From the NCBI GenBank assembly GCA_020634565.1, contig JACKBN010000002.1:186001-250000 (forward strand): 64,000 nucleotides of DNA, read 5' to 3'. The position numbers were made by a program, and so were the translations under genes. The stretch comes from Ardenticatenaceae bacterium (GTDB taxonomy: Bacteria; Chloroflexota; Anaerolineae; Promineifilales; Promineifilaceae). Under the pieces are notes generated by a model that saw only the letters and a program-made list of their open reading frames with translations, had not been told where the DNA came from and did no database searches. Of this stretch, positions 18,100 through 26,962 are shown in pieces (position 1 is the stretch's first letter; every line of letters begins with the position of its first letter).

Positions 18100-21000
18100 T
18101 TATGGCTCAGCAATAACGAGGGGAAGGAAGAGCGTAAACTCATTGCCCAACGGTCCGCCTGAGTCGCATTCACCGTCTAGATCGTCTGTGAGCAGCCACG
18201 GTACGAAGGTTACCAGGTCGCTAACAGCATCACCAGTGCCGGTGCCGCTGCCAGATGGTCCATCGGCGCTGCCCCACCAATTGCAGGCTGCGTTGATGGC
18301 CGTATCGTCGCCAGCAAAGAGGATATTGCTGTCCGCTCTTAAGCCAAATTCCCCATTACCGCTGATATGGTTTTGCTGCACAACGATATTGGTGTAGGGG
18401 CCATCCAGGCTTTGGCCATTAAACCGGATGCCATCTCGAATCAGGTTGGTAAGCACGTTCTTTTCGATGGTCAGGTTTGAATGGGAGCTAATGGGCGTTA
18501 AAGAGCCAGCCTGGGTGCGAATGCCAAAAATCAGGTCGCTAAAGCTGTTGTTGCTGATTGTGGCGTTGTTTAACTCACCGTTGCCCAGAGTGGCAATACC
18601 ATCGTAAGCGCCGCCAAAACTGTTGTTGTCGATAGTGAGGTTAAAGCTGCTGCGGTTGCTCATGGACAACTGTAGAGCGTATTGGGCGGCGTTGAAAACG
18701 GCCGTCTGGTCCGTAAAGTCAGTAACGCCCAAATCGATGTCGTTGTTACTCACAACAGCATCGCGAATACCGTCCAGATTGATACCGCGCCGGCCAAGCA
18801 CGCTGCCGGTATGGCGCAGGTAATTGTTGGTGATGGTAACGCCGGTGGTGTTGAAGAGCACAACGGCCGTTGCCTCGCTGCTGGTAAGATCATTGATGCG
18901 ATTGTGGCTCACCGTCCAATCGGTACTGCTGCCGCCGCCAAAGCCCAGGCCATGCCGCACGGCACTCTGTCCGATGTTGACAAAATCATTCCATTGCACG
19001 GTAATGCCGCTGTGGGATTCTGTGCCTGCGGCCGAACGCACGCCGTATTCCCCATCTTGAATGGTGAAACCGGCGATAGTGACATCATTCACACCTGCAT
19101 CCAAAGCAACCACGCCACTGATGATGGCTTCAAAGTCGCGCGTGTCGTACTGCGGATGGCTGCCGACGTTGGGACCCAGCAGTGCAAGGCTTTTGCTGAT
19201 CGTGACGTCTTCAATATACAGACCAGGGGCTACTTGTAGGGTGTGGCCGTTTAGCGTGCTGGCATCGTCAATGGCTTCTTGGATGCCACAGAAGGCTGTG
19301 TTGGTGTCCACGTTCTGCACCAGACCCGCAGTTGGGCCAACGGTGCGGAAGTCTGCGCCATTGTCGCTGTAGCTGTTGCTGGTAACGGCCGTACACGCCA
19401 CTGGTGAATTGCCCCGTCCAAAGTAATCGTCATCCAGGTTGGATTGATCGCCATCGACCGAGGCATTGGCGGTGTAGGGTAGATGGCCTGCTTGGGACTG
19501 CACGCCGACGTCATTGTTGTTGAGCGTGTTGCCCGTGACCACCATGTTGGTGCCTTCGACCACAATGCCGAAGCCGGTGCTGGTTGAGCCGACGTTTGTT
19601 TGCGTATAGCCACTGACTGTATTGCCCCGGATGATAACGCCGGTGGGGATGTCTACATTATTATTGGCCGCCAGATAGCTGCGGCGGAAGGCGGCAATCC
19701 CGGCATAGTCGCGCAGGTCGGTGGGCAGGGTGGTGAGCGAAACGATGTTGTTTTCAATCACGATGCTGCCGTCGCCGCTGTCTAGCCCGGTGCCGTCGGG
19801 GAGCTTGATTTCGATGCCGAAACGGCCGTTGCTGTCTAGCACGTTATTGGCGATGAGGTTAGGGCCTGCACCCGAGGTGAGCCCCACAGCCGACATGCCG
19901 CTGTCGCCGTTGTTCATGACTGTGTTGCCCGTCATTGTCACGCCGGAGGCGGTGCCATCTTGCAGCTCAATGCCGCAGCAGTTGTTGTTCTGCACGTCAT
20001 TGTTGGTGATGGTGATATTGGTTTTGAAGCCGTTCCAGATGACGATACCGCGACCCGTGTTGTTGTGGGCCGTTACGTTGTCGATGAGCACGTTGTCCAC
20101 CGGGCCGTTCATGTAAATCCCACCAGCGGCGGCGATGAAGCCGGGGCCGTTGTTGTTTGTGGTCACATTTTGCACGGTGAAATTGTTGTTTTGACCAGCG
20201 GCCCAGATGCCGGTGCCGCTGGGATTGGCGTAATTTTGAATGCGCAACGCTTCAATCATTACGTCGGTGATGCCGCTGTTGATGAAAATGCCGCGACCCG
20301 TGAGGCCGGTGCCGTCCAGAATAGTGTTGGTCAGCGGATCATCCCCGTCGCCAGCGCCGGTCAGCGTCAGTGATCTGTCGATGGTGATGGTTTCTGCGTA
20401 GGTGCCGGGCAGTCCGTGAATGGTGTCTCCGGCGGTGGCGTGAGCAACGGCCGTTTGGAAAGTCATCGAATTAGCGTCATCTTGACCGACCCAAAAGTCG
20501 CCGCTGGCAATCTCGTTCACGTAGGAATCTTCAGGCGTGGCCAGGGACAGGGCAAAGGCAATGGCGTCACTCTGGCTGATCTGGTAGAAGGTGAAGTTCT
20601 CCCCACCGGTGCGGAAGGTGTCGTTCATCACCGTGTAGTCAAAGCCGTTGACCGTCAGGTTGGTGACGGGTTCGGGATTGCCGGGATCGTTGTAGTTGCC
20701 CCGTTCCACGTACACTTTGTTCTCTTCGCCAAAGCTGTTGACGCCTTGAATGGTGACATTGTCAGAGCCGAGGGGGAAGTAACGGCCGTACGTGTAAATG
20801 GCCAGGCCACCCCAGGCGTTGTTGCTGGTGGTGATGTTTTCAAACACGATGTCGTTGACATCGGTGATGGACAGGCCGTTGCCGCTGGGCACATTTTGCA
20901 CTTCAACATCTTTGATGAGTGCGCCATCCACGCCGTTGAGGTCTACGCCGGTGCGATAGCTGTTCAGCACCAGCACGTTCTCGACGGTGAAGTTGGTGAT

Positions 21001-22203
21001 GCGAGCGGGCGTGTTGCCTGCGGCTTTGATGCCGTAAGTGCCCGCGGAGGTGCCATTGCCGATTAGCGTGAAATCTTGCAGCGTGATGTTGTCTACGCTG
21101 ACGTCCAGGCTGTAGTCTGTGAAGCTGCTGGCATTAATCAGGGTGCTGGTTCGGCTTTCGCCATCCAGCGTGAGGCCACTTTTGTTGACGTCAAGCGTTT
21201 CCGGGTAGGTGCCATTGGCGATGTGCACCGTGCCGTTAGGCTCTACGACATCAATGGCCCGCTGGATGGTGGCGAAGGGGCTGTCGCTGGTGCCACCGTT
21301 CAGGTCGTTGCCGGTGCTGGCGTCCACGTAGCAGTCGGAGCCACAGGCGGGGCCAGAATGGAGCTGCACGTTGTCAATGAGGAAGCCGTTGCCAGATGTA
21401 TCGGGTGCGGCCGTTCCTGAGGAGCGGAATAGCAGCGAGTCCACGGTACGGGAGTTTGGCGGTTCACAGTTGCGGAAGTAGTCTTCCCAGGTTTTGCCTG
21501 TGTGTACCAAAACGCCATCAATGTAGACGTTCATGACGTCGTTGTTGATGCCGTCGGCAAATGCCATGGTGACGCGAATATTGTGCGGTACGGTACGATC
21601 CAGCCCGGTGGCTACCGTTGCGTAGACGAAGTTATCAAGGTCACCACAGGTGCCACCTAACGTTGTGTCATAACCGTAGAAGTTAACTTCCAGGCCAGCA
21701 GGTGTGTCGGCCATTTGAATCCAGCTCATGCGGGCACCATCGCCGCGATCGGGGCTGACGATGATGCTCAAGCCGGGCTGTTCCGCCCCCGGGGTTGTTG
21801 AGGCGAAATCCCATGAAGCTGCGAAATACGCCTGGCGTGTGCCGCCAGACAGTCCGCCATTTTCGGCGTCCGTTTCGCCCGCTTCATCAACCAGGGATTG
21901 GGAGAAAAGATGATCACCAAATGAGCCACTGGTGACGGCGTTGGAAATGCGCAGGCTTTGGTCGCCAAAGGTAGCATAACCGTAGCCGGTGGCGTCTACA
22001 ATCTCCACATCATAGCCGCCAGTGATGCCCCAACCATCCTGGCCATCAACAGATCCAAGATTAAATGATTCAAAATCAATCGATATGGTATCTGCCTGAA
22101 CTTGAAGGGTGAAAACGGCCGTTACTAACACAACTAGCAACGCCAAATAGGCACTTCTTCTTTGGTGAAAAAGCGCGGATGAATATTGTTTCAGGGTGTG
22201 CAC
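18100..22203 (-). CDS. Giant secreted right-handed beta-helix repeat protein
   Basis: The gene starts with GTG 22203 after AAGGAGAACCTT and encodes 1,367 residues. A signal peptide (YLALLVVLVTAVFTLQVQA, about 19-37) is followed by a lectin-like or jelly-roll domain (about 40-290, FNLGSVDGQDGWGITGG). From CYVDASTGNDLNGGTSDSPFATIQ (about 295) two or three long runs of parallel beta-helix rungs follow, recognisable by repeated N-x-(I/V)-x-x-N ladders such as ITNNDVQNNNCCGIELQD, in the style of NosD/DUF1565 and pectate-lyase folds. The tail NEFTLFLPLVIAEP matches the FLPLV-type endings of other secreted proteins of this phylum. No catalytic residues can be assigned; surface polysaccharide binding or cleavage is plausible. 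A strong terminator follows. Confidence 0.85.
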   Translation of the reverse strand: MHTLKQYSSALFHQRRSAYLALLVVLVTAVFTLQVQADTISIDFESFNLGSVDGQDGWGITGGYDVEIVDATGYGYATFGDQSLRISNAVTSGSFGDHLFSQSLVDEAGETDAENGGLSGGTRQAYFAASWDFASTTPGAEQPGLSIIVSPDRGDGARMSWIQMADTPAGLEVNFYGYDTTLGGTCGDLDNFVYATVATGLDRTVPHNIRVTMAFADGINNDVMNVYIDGVLVHTGKTWEDYFRNCEPPNSRTVDSLLFRSSGTAAPDTSGNGFLIDNVQLHSGPACGSDCYVDASTGNDLNGGTSDSPFATIQRAIDVVEPNGTVHIANGTYPETLDVNKSGLTLDGESRTSTLINASSFTDYSLDVSVDNITLQDFTLIGNGTSAGTYGIKAAGNTPARITNFTVENVLVLNSYRTGVDLNGVDGALIKDVEVQNVPSGNGLSITDVNDIVFENITTSNNAWGGLAIYTYGRYFPLGSDNVTIQGVNSFGEENKVYVERGNYNDPGNPEPVTNLTVNGFDYTVMNDTFRTGGENFTFYQISQSDAIAFALSLATPEDSYVNEIASGDFWVGQDDANSMTFQTAVAHATAGDTIHGLPGTYAETITIDRSLTLTGAGDGDDPLTNTILDGTGLTGRGIFINSGITDVMIEALRIQNYANPSGTGIWAAGQNNNFTVQNVTTNNNGPGFIAAAGGIYMNGPVDNVLIDNVTAHNNTGRGIVIWNGFKTNITITNNDVQNNNCCGIELQDGTASGVTMTGNTVMNNGDSGMSAVGLTSGAGPNLIANNVLDSNGRFGIEIKLPDGTGLDSGDGSIVIENNIVSLTTLPTDLRDYAGIAAFRRSYLAANNNVDIPTGVIIRGNTVSGYTQTNVGSTSTGFGIVVEGTNMVVTGNTLNNNDVGVQSQAGHLPYTANASVDGDQSNLDDDYFGRGNSPVACTAVTSNSYSDNGADFRTVGPTAGLVQNVDTNTAFCGIQEAIDDASTLNGHTLQVAPGLYIEDVTISKSLALLGPNVGSHPQYDTRDFEAIISGVVALDAGVNDVTIAGFTIQDGEYGVRSAAGTESHSGITVQWNDFVNIGQSAVRHGLGFGGGSSTDWTVSHNRINDLTSSEATAVVLFNTTGVTITNNYLRHTGSVLGRRGINLDGIRDAVVSNNDIDLGVTDFTDQTAVFNAAQYALQLSMSNRSSFNLTIDNNSFGGAYDGIATLGNGELNNATISNNSFSDLIFGIRTQAGSLTPISSHSNLTIEKNVLTNLIRDGIRFNGQSLDGPYTNIVVQQNHISGNGEFGLRADSNILFAGDDTAINAACNWWGSADGPSGSGTGTGDAVSDLVTFVPWLLTDDLDGECDSGGPLGNEFTLFLPLVIAEP

Positions 22204-22356
22204 AAGGTTCTCCTTATGGGTTCGTTACTACTGTTTGTCTATAATGCTCTTCAGAAAATAAGTAGCTGTTTTGGGAAAGTTTGGTAACTGGAAAAGAACA
22301 CGCAACGCTGCTAATCTAGCATGAATGGCTTAAGAACGGCGTTACAGGGATGTTCC

Positions 22357-22388
22357 TTGACAGCCCTTTTTGCCTGTGTTAGATTGAC
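22357..22388 (+). promoter_or_regulatory. Promoter of the dtxR gene with possible operator
   Basis: TTGACA (22357-22362) and TAGATT (22380-22385) are spaced by exactly 17 bases, about 40 bases before the ATG. The -10 is embedded in TTAGATTGAC (22379-22388), which resembles the TTAGGTTAGC half of DtxR-family operators and would allow autoregulation. The promoter is well supported by sequence; the operator is inference. Confidence 0.55.
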
Positions 22389-22426
22389 TTAAATTTGTTA
22401 TTGGATAGAGCTAAAAAAGGTGCGTT

Positions 22427-23134
22427 ATGCCGGAAATTGAATCATTGCCAGATGGTACGTCACATCAGCGGAACAATTTAAACCATCAGGCAATTGAAGA
22501 TTATTTGAAGACTATCTACACGCTGGCACAAGAAGAGTCGCCGGTTTCTACGTCGCGTATTGCTGATGCCAGGGAAGTGAAACCAGCTTCGGCCACCAGC
22601 ATGATCAAGCGTCTGGCGAACTTGAAGATGGTGGATTATGAGAAGCATTATGGAGTCACGTTAACGCCGTCCGGCGAGAAGTTGGCTCTGGAAGTGATTC
22701 GACACCATCGGCTCATTGAGCTTTATCTGATGGAAGCGCTAGGTTTTTCCTGGGATGAGGTGCACGAGCAGGCGGATATTTTGGAGCACGTGATTAGTGA
22801 GAAACTGGAGGAGCGTATTGCTGCGGCGCTTAATTACCCGGAATTTGATCCGCATGGCGATCCGATTCCGGCCAAAGATGGCAGCATCACCGCGATTGAT
22901 GTGGAACTGCTTTCGGCGGTGCCCTCGGGGAGTACGGTGTGGGTACGCCGCATTATTGATGATGCGAACAGTGAGCTTTTACGCTATCTGGCTGAGATGG
23001 GACTAACGCCAGGAACGGCCGTTACTGTCCAATCTGTGGCTCCGTTTGAAGGCCCGCTGACGCTGCTGATTGCTGATGAAACGCGGGTAATCGGCCGTAA
23101 TGTGGCGGCTTCCGTCTTGGTGGAGTTCGCCTAA
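22427..23134 (+). CDS. DtxR/MntR-family metal-dependent transcriptional repressor
   Basis: The 235-residue protein has an N-terminal winged helix (about 20-85: NHQAIEDYLKTIYTLAQEE, VSTSRIADAREVKPASATSMIKRLANL). Then comes the dimerisation and metal-binding domain with VIRHHRLIELYLMEALGFSWDEVHEQADILEHVIS (about 103-137, split in the sequence), whose His and Glu residues are the expected ligands for Fe(II) or Mn(II). The C-terminal FeoA/SH3-like domain (about 160-235) includes LAEMGLTPGTAVTVQSVAPF. With metal bound, such proteins repress metal uptake genes. A candidate target is the imelysin locus 6 kb away, where a related TTAGATTAAC occurs. The gene is monocistronic. Confidence 0.92.
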   Translation: MPEIESLPDGTSHQRNNLNHQAIEDYLKTIYTLAQEESPVSTSRIADAREVKPASATSMIKRLANLKMVDYEKHYGVTLTPSGEKLALEVIRHHRLIELYLMEALGFSWDEVHEQADILEHVISEKLEERIAAALNYPEFDPHGDPIPAKDGSITAIDVELLSAVPSGSTVWVRRIIDDANSELLRYLAEMGLTPGTAVTVQSVAPFEGPLTLLIADETRVIGRNVAASVLVEFA

Positions 23135-23140
23135 TCCCCC

Positions 23141-23698
23141 TTACGCATACACAAAATTAAAGTCTGCCTCCTCTAATGGAGGCAGTTTTTGATCCCGAAC
23201 CGAAAGCAACGGGCTGGCGACAGGCCACGCCACGCCAATCTGTGCGTCATTCCAGATGATGCCTTTTTCGCTTTCGGGATGATAGTAATCTGTGGTTTTG
23301 TAGATGAGATCGGCCGTTTCACTGAGCACACAGAAGCCGTGGGCAAAACCGGGGGGTACGTAGAGGAGACGGCCGTTTTCAGCTGACAACACCTCTCCGA
23401 CCCATTGACCAAACGTTGGCGATCCCCGACGAATATCAACCGCTACATCAAAAACTTCCCCAACCACTACCTTTAGCAATTTCCCCTGGGCAAACGGATC
23501 CTTTTGATAATGTAAACCACGCAGCACACCGTGTGCCGAACGGGAATGATTATCCTGCACAAAGCGAGGCGTAATGCCGTTGGCGGCAAACGTTTCATAT
23601 TGATAGGTTTCCATGAAAAAACCGCGCGCATCACCTAAGCGTTGCGGTTCTACCAAAATGACTTCGGGGATAGCTAGTGGGCGAAATTGAAAAGGCAT
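23141..23698 (-). CDS. rfbC: dTDP-4-dehydrorhamnose 3,5-epimerase
   Basis: This RmlC-type cupin enzyme converts dTDP-4-keto-6-deoxyglucose to dTDP-4-keto-rhamnose for surface polysaccharide synthesis. The 185-residue length is typical. Key features are GDARGFFMETYQYETF (22-37), QDNHSRSAHGVLRGLHYQ (48-65) with the catalytic His63, VVVGEVFDVAVDIRRGSPTFG with the Asp partner, and VPPGFAHGFCVLSE. It converges with the repressor gene (stops six bases apart). The companions rfbA, rfbB and rfbD are not in the window. Confidence 0.93.
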   Translation of the reverse strand: MPFQFRPLAIPEVILVEPQRLGDARGFFMETYQYETFAANGITPRFVQDNHSRSAHGVLRGLHYQKDPFAQGKLLKVVVGEVFDVAVDIRRGSPTFGQWVGEVLSAENGRLLYVPPGFAHGFCVLSETADLIYKTTDYYHPESEKGIIWNDAQIGVAWPVASPLLSVRDQKLPPLEEADFNFVYA

Positions 23699-23882
23699 GG
23701 ATGAGATCCTCCAGGGTTGATATTTACAGAGACGGCCGAATTATAGCATTCTGTCCGCACCTGTGTAAGTGGGCTGTGTTTGAAGCCAAACTCAATTTGT
23801 ATCGCTTATGTATATCCATGCACATTTCGCTTTTTGCACCCTCCGTTAGAGTGATATTGAAGAAAGAAAAAAGCGTAATTCT

Positions 23883-23915
23883 GCCCGCAGCGCACAAGGC
23901 GCTGCGGGCTTTTTT
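23883..23915 (+). terminator. Strong intrinsic terminator with no gene in front
   Basis: GCCCGCAGCGC-ACAAG-GCGCTGCGGGC followed by TTTTTT is a perfect 11-pair stem with a U-run on the + strand. No + strand gene ends before it; rfbC upstream points away. It lies about 70 bases before the peptidase start. It may end a small RNA or act as an attenuator for the peptidase gene. Confidence 0.75.
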
Positions 23916-23927
23916 GCTTTTATTGGC

Positions 23928-23933
23928 TACAAT
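23928..23933 (+). promoter_or_regulatory. Candidate -10 box for the peptidase gene
   Basis: TACAAT lies 13 bases after the terminator and about 50 bases before the start codon. The -35 region is poor. If this is the promoter, the terminator belongs to a separate upstream transcript. Confidence 0.3.
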
Positions 23934-23985
23934 CAGCCCGCTTGACGCAAATGAATCTGGCAACCGAAATTCTCAAGGAGTAACC

Positions 23986-26163
23986 ATGGATCCAATCCGC
24001 CAGCAGCATCTGGAACTCACGGATGTTGTGCAATTTCCCTTACCGGGTCTGAATATCCCCGGCTCACTGACATTTAGCCCAGACGGCCGTTTCCTAACTT
24101 ACCTCTTCAGTCCCGATGGTGGCCTTGTGCGGCAGCTCTACGGCTATGACTTTGCTGCTGGCACGGCCCAACTGCTCATCGCCCCTGGCGAGCGAAGCGG
24201 CAGCGAGGAAAACTTGTCGCTGGAAGAGAAGTTGCGGCGGGAACGGTTGCGCCAGCGCGAGCTTGGCATCACCCGCTATGAATGGTCGGCCAAAACGGGC
24301 CATATTTTGATTCCGCAGCCGGACGGATTGTATGTTTTTGTGGGAGAAGGGGAACCATTACGGCCGTTACTCACCAATCCCGCCAAACCGATTCAGGACG
24401 CCCACTTTTCGCCCAATGGCCAGTGGGTTTCCTTTGTGCAGGATGCCGAACTGTACGTCATGCCCGCCGCCGGGGGTGAACCCCAGCAAATTACCAGCGG
24501 CGCGCGCGGTACGGGCAAAACCAACGGTCTGGCTGAGTATATTGCTCAGGAAGAGCTGGCCCGGCGGCACGGCTACTGGTGGTCACCAGACAGCCAAAAG
24601 CTGGCGTTTGTGGAGGTGGACGAGACCCACATTCCCATCTACCGCATCATGCATCAGGGGAAAGATGCAGTGGGCGACGCGGCGCAAGAAGATCATCGTT
24701 ATCCGTTTGCGGGTATGCCCAATGCGCGGGTGCGCCTGGGTGTGGTGGGCCGCGAGGGCGGCGAGGTGCAGTGGCTGGATTTGGGCGACGATGAGGATAT
24801 TTATTTGGCGCGGGTGAAGTGGCTGCCAAACGGCCGTCTCACTGCCCAAATTCTCAATCGGGAGCAAACGCAGCTGGATTTGCTGGCATTTGATCTGCAA
24901 ACCGGCGACAAACAACAATTGCTGCGTGAAACCAGCGATGTCTGGGTCAATCTGCACCATATTTTCCATCCGTTGAAAAAACTATCGGAACACGCAAGTG
25001 GCGGCTTCATTTGGGCTTCAGAACGAACCGGCTTTCGCCATCTTTATTTGTTTGATGCGGATGGGCAGGAGATACGGCCGTTAACCCACGGCGACTGGCA
25101 AGTTGATAGCCTGGCCGGGGTGGATGCTGAAAACGAGGTCGTCTACTTCATGGCGACCAAAGAGATACCTACCGAGAGCCACCTTTACCAGGTGTCATTG
25201 CTGGGTGGCGAGCCTCACCGGCTTACCACAGAACCCGGCCTGCACAGCGTGGTGCTGGATGTGAAGCGTGGCCGATTTGTTGACGTGCAGCAGTCGATTG
25301 AGCAGCCACCCTCGATTACCTTGCACTCGTTGGCAGACGGCCGTTCGCTGGTCACCATCTTTGCTCAGCCAGACGAGCGATTAGACCAGCTTCCCTTACC
25401 CACGCCAGAAATTGTGACGCTGCAAAATCGCGATGGCGTGCTGCTGTACGGGGCGATCTATCGTCCGCCGGCCAGCTTTGGGCAGGGGCCATTCCCCACT
25501 ATTGTGAGCGTGTACGGCGGCCCCCATGCGCAGCGCGTGACCAACAACTGGTTCCTCACCGTAGACATGCGCGCCCAATATCTGGCCAGCCAGGGCTTCC
25601 TGGTGTTCAAGCTCGACAATCAGGGCAGCGCCCGGCGTGGGCTGGCGTTTGAGGCGCCGCTTAAGCACAACATGGGCGACGTGGAAGTGGCCGATCAGGT
25701 AGATGGCGTGCGCTGGCTGGTGGCCCAAGGCTTGACTGATCCAGACCATGTGGGGATTTATGGCTGGAGCTACGGCGGCTACATGTCGCTGATGTGCCTG
25801 GCCCGGGCCGCAGATACCTTCCGGGTGGCGGTGGCGGGTGCGCCCGTCACCCATTGGGATGGCTACGACACTGGCTATACAGAGCGATATATGGGTCTGC
25901 CGCAGCAAAACCTGGCTGGCTACGAGGTGTCCAGCGTGATGCACCATCTGGACAAAATCACAGGCAAATTGCTGTTGGTGCATGGTCTTATTGATGAAAA
26001 TGTCCATTTTCGCCACACGGCCCGGCTGATCAATGCCCTCATCGCCACCCGCAAGACGTACGATTTGCTGCTGTTCCCAGATGAACGCCACATGCCGCGC
26101 AAGGCAGACGGCCGTCTTTACATGGAAGAGCAAATAGCTAACTATTTTAAGAAACACCTTTAA
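23986..26163 (+). CDS. Dipeptidyl peptidase IV-type serine peptidase (S9B)
   Basis: This prolyl dipeptidyl aminopeptidase removes X-Pro or X-Ala dipeptides from peptide N-termini. The open frame extends upstream to 23677, but AAGGAGTAACC before ATG 23986 fixes the start, giving 725 residues. The N-terminal beta-propeller has AEYIAQEELARRHGYWWSPD, whose Glu pair binds the substrate amino group. The alpha/beta-hydrolase domain starts near residue 475 (YGAIYRPP, TIVSVYGGPHAQ). The triad is Ser595 in YGWSYGGYMS, Asp670 in GLIDENVHF and His702 in DERHMPR. There is no signal peptide at this start, so a cytoplasmic role in peptide use is likely. It is expressed as a single gene. Confidence 0.93.
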   Translation: MDPIRQQHLELTDVVQFPLPGLNIPGSLTFSPDGRFLTYLFSPDGGLVRQLYGYDFAAGTAQLLIAPGERSGSEENLSLEEKLRRERLRQRELGITRYEWSAKTGHILIPQPDGLYVFVGEGEPLRPLLTNPAKPIQDAHFSPNGQWVSFVQDAELYVMPAAGGEPQQITSGARGTGKTNGLAEYIAQEELARRHGYWWSPDSQKLAFVEVDETHIPIYRIMHQGKDAVGDAAQEDHRYPFAGMPNARVRLGVVGREGGEVQWLDLGDDEDIYLARVKWLPNGRLTAQILNREQTQLDLLAFDLQTGDKQQLLRETSDVWVNLHHIFHPLKKLSEHASGGFIWASERTGFRHLYLFDADGQEIRPLTHGDWQVDSLAGVDAENEVVYFMATKEIPTESHLYQVSLLGGEPHRLTTEPGLHSVVLDVKRGRFVDVQQSIEQPPSITLHSLADGRSLVTIFAQPDERLDQLPLPTPEIVTLQNRDGVLLYGAIYRPPASFGQGPFPTIVSVYGGPHAQRVTNNWFLTVDMRAQYLASQGFLVFKLDNQGSARRGLAFEAPLKHNMGDVEVADQVDGVRWLVAQGLTDPDHVGIYGWSYGGYMSLMCLARAADTFRVAVAGAPVTHWDGYDTGYTERYMGLPQQNLAGYEVSSVMHHLDKITGKLLLVHGLIDENVHFRHTARLINALIATRKTYDLLLFPDERHMPRKADGRLYMEEQIANYFKKHL

Positions 26164-26165
26164 TG

Positions 26166-26227
26166 AGATTGGACCAATTTTACAGCCTTCACGTTACAGT
26201 GGATTTCGTCTGAAATTGGTCTAATCT
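26166..26227. repeat. Inverted repeat between peptidase and HAD genes
   Basis: AGATTGGACCAATTTTACAG is mirrored by CTGAAATTGGTCTAATCT with a 24-base loop. The stem has about 17 pairs and no T-run. It could be a weak terminator or another dispersed repeat; only one copy is in this window. Confidence 0.6.
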
Positions 26228-26242
26228 GGGTAGGACTAGCAT

Positions 26243-26899
26243 ATGATTCAAGCACTTATTTTTGATATGGATGGCACCATCGTAGACAACATGGGGGTGC
26301 ATACGGCCGTTTGGCTGGAGCTGCTGTCTGAATATGGGTTGGAGATGACGCCCCTGCAATTTCAGGCAGCGACGGCAGGGAACACCAACGGTCAACTGCT
26401 GCGCAGCCTCATCGATCCAGAGATGAGTGATGCTGAAGTGGCGGCTATTGCGCACAAGAAAGAGATTCTGTATCGGGAGCGGTTTCGGCCGTTTTTAAAG
26501 CCGGTAGCGGGTCTGGTGCCACTTTTGGAGGAAGCGCAGCGGGCCAATGTGACCCTGGCCGTGGCCACAGCCGCTAATCAGCCCAACATTGAATACGTGC
26601 TGGATGGGTTAAACTTGCGTCATTACTTTGCTACGGTTGTGGGTGCCGATGATGTTTTGCACGGCAAGCCGGAACCGGATCTGTTTTTGCTTGTGGCGGA
26701 ACGGCTAAGTTTGGACCCAAAGGTGTGCCTGGTGTTTGAAGATTCACTGGCCGGACTGGAAGCAGCTCATCGCGCAGGGATGCAGTCGGTGGCGGTCACC
26801 ACTTCGCATGGAGCCGAAGAAATGATGATCCACCCCACGGTCCGCCAGGCTATTCCCGACTTTACCCATTTTCAGCTTGGGGATTTTGTGAATCTGTAA
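26243..26899 (+). CDS. HAD-superfamily phosphatase / beta-phosphoglucomutase-like protein
   Basis: The 218-residue HAD hydrolase has the nucleophile motif ALIFDMDGTIVDNMGVH with Asp8 and Asp10, and a helical cap at about 18-85 (subclass IA). Next are motif II ATAANQPN, motif III lysine in VLHGKPEPDLFL, and motif IV VCLVFEDSLAGLEAAHRAGM. The DxDGT-type start and the GKPEPD lysine fit sugar-phosphate phosphatases and beta-phosphoglucomutases; substrate choice cannot be read. It follows the peptidase gene after an inverted repeat and is probably separately transcribed. Confidence 0.9.
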   Translation: MIQALIFDMDGTIVDNMGVHTAVWLELLSEYGLEMTPLQFQAATAGNTNGQLLRSLIDPEMSDAEVAAIAHKKEILYRERFRPFLKPVAGLVPLLEEAQRANVTLAVATAANQPNIEYVLDGLNLRHYFATVVGADDVLHGKPEPDLFLLVAERLSLDPKVCLVFEDSLAGLEAAHRAGMQSVAVTTSHGAEEMMIHPTVRQAIPDFTHFQLGDFVNL

Positions 26900-26902
26900 C
26901 AA

Positions 26903-26955
26903 AGCAGATAAACACGGATCGATAGTAATTCGCGTTTATCTGTGTTTGTCAGTGC
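26903..26955. repeat. Inverted intergenic repeat family F4, copy 2
   Basis: GCAGATAAACACGGATC is mirrored by GCGTTTATCTGTGTTTGTC. It lies between the converging HAD and FkbM genes and may double as a terminator. Confidence 0.65.
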
Positions 26956-26962
26956 CTAATTT

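Noticed and set aside
20655..20927. Frames inside the beta-helix gene on other strands
   Set aside because: Long shadow frames are expected in this repetitive, N/T/G-rich gene; none has a ribosome binding site or recognisable domain.
23677..23985. N-terminal extension of the peptidase
   Set aside because: It overlaps the rfbC start and a strong terminator; the ribosome binding site before 23986 and the family N-terminus fix the start.
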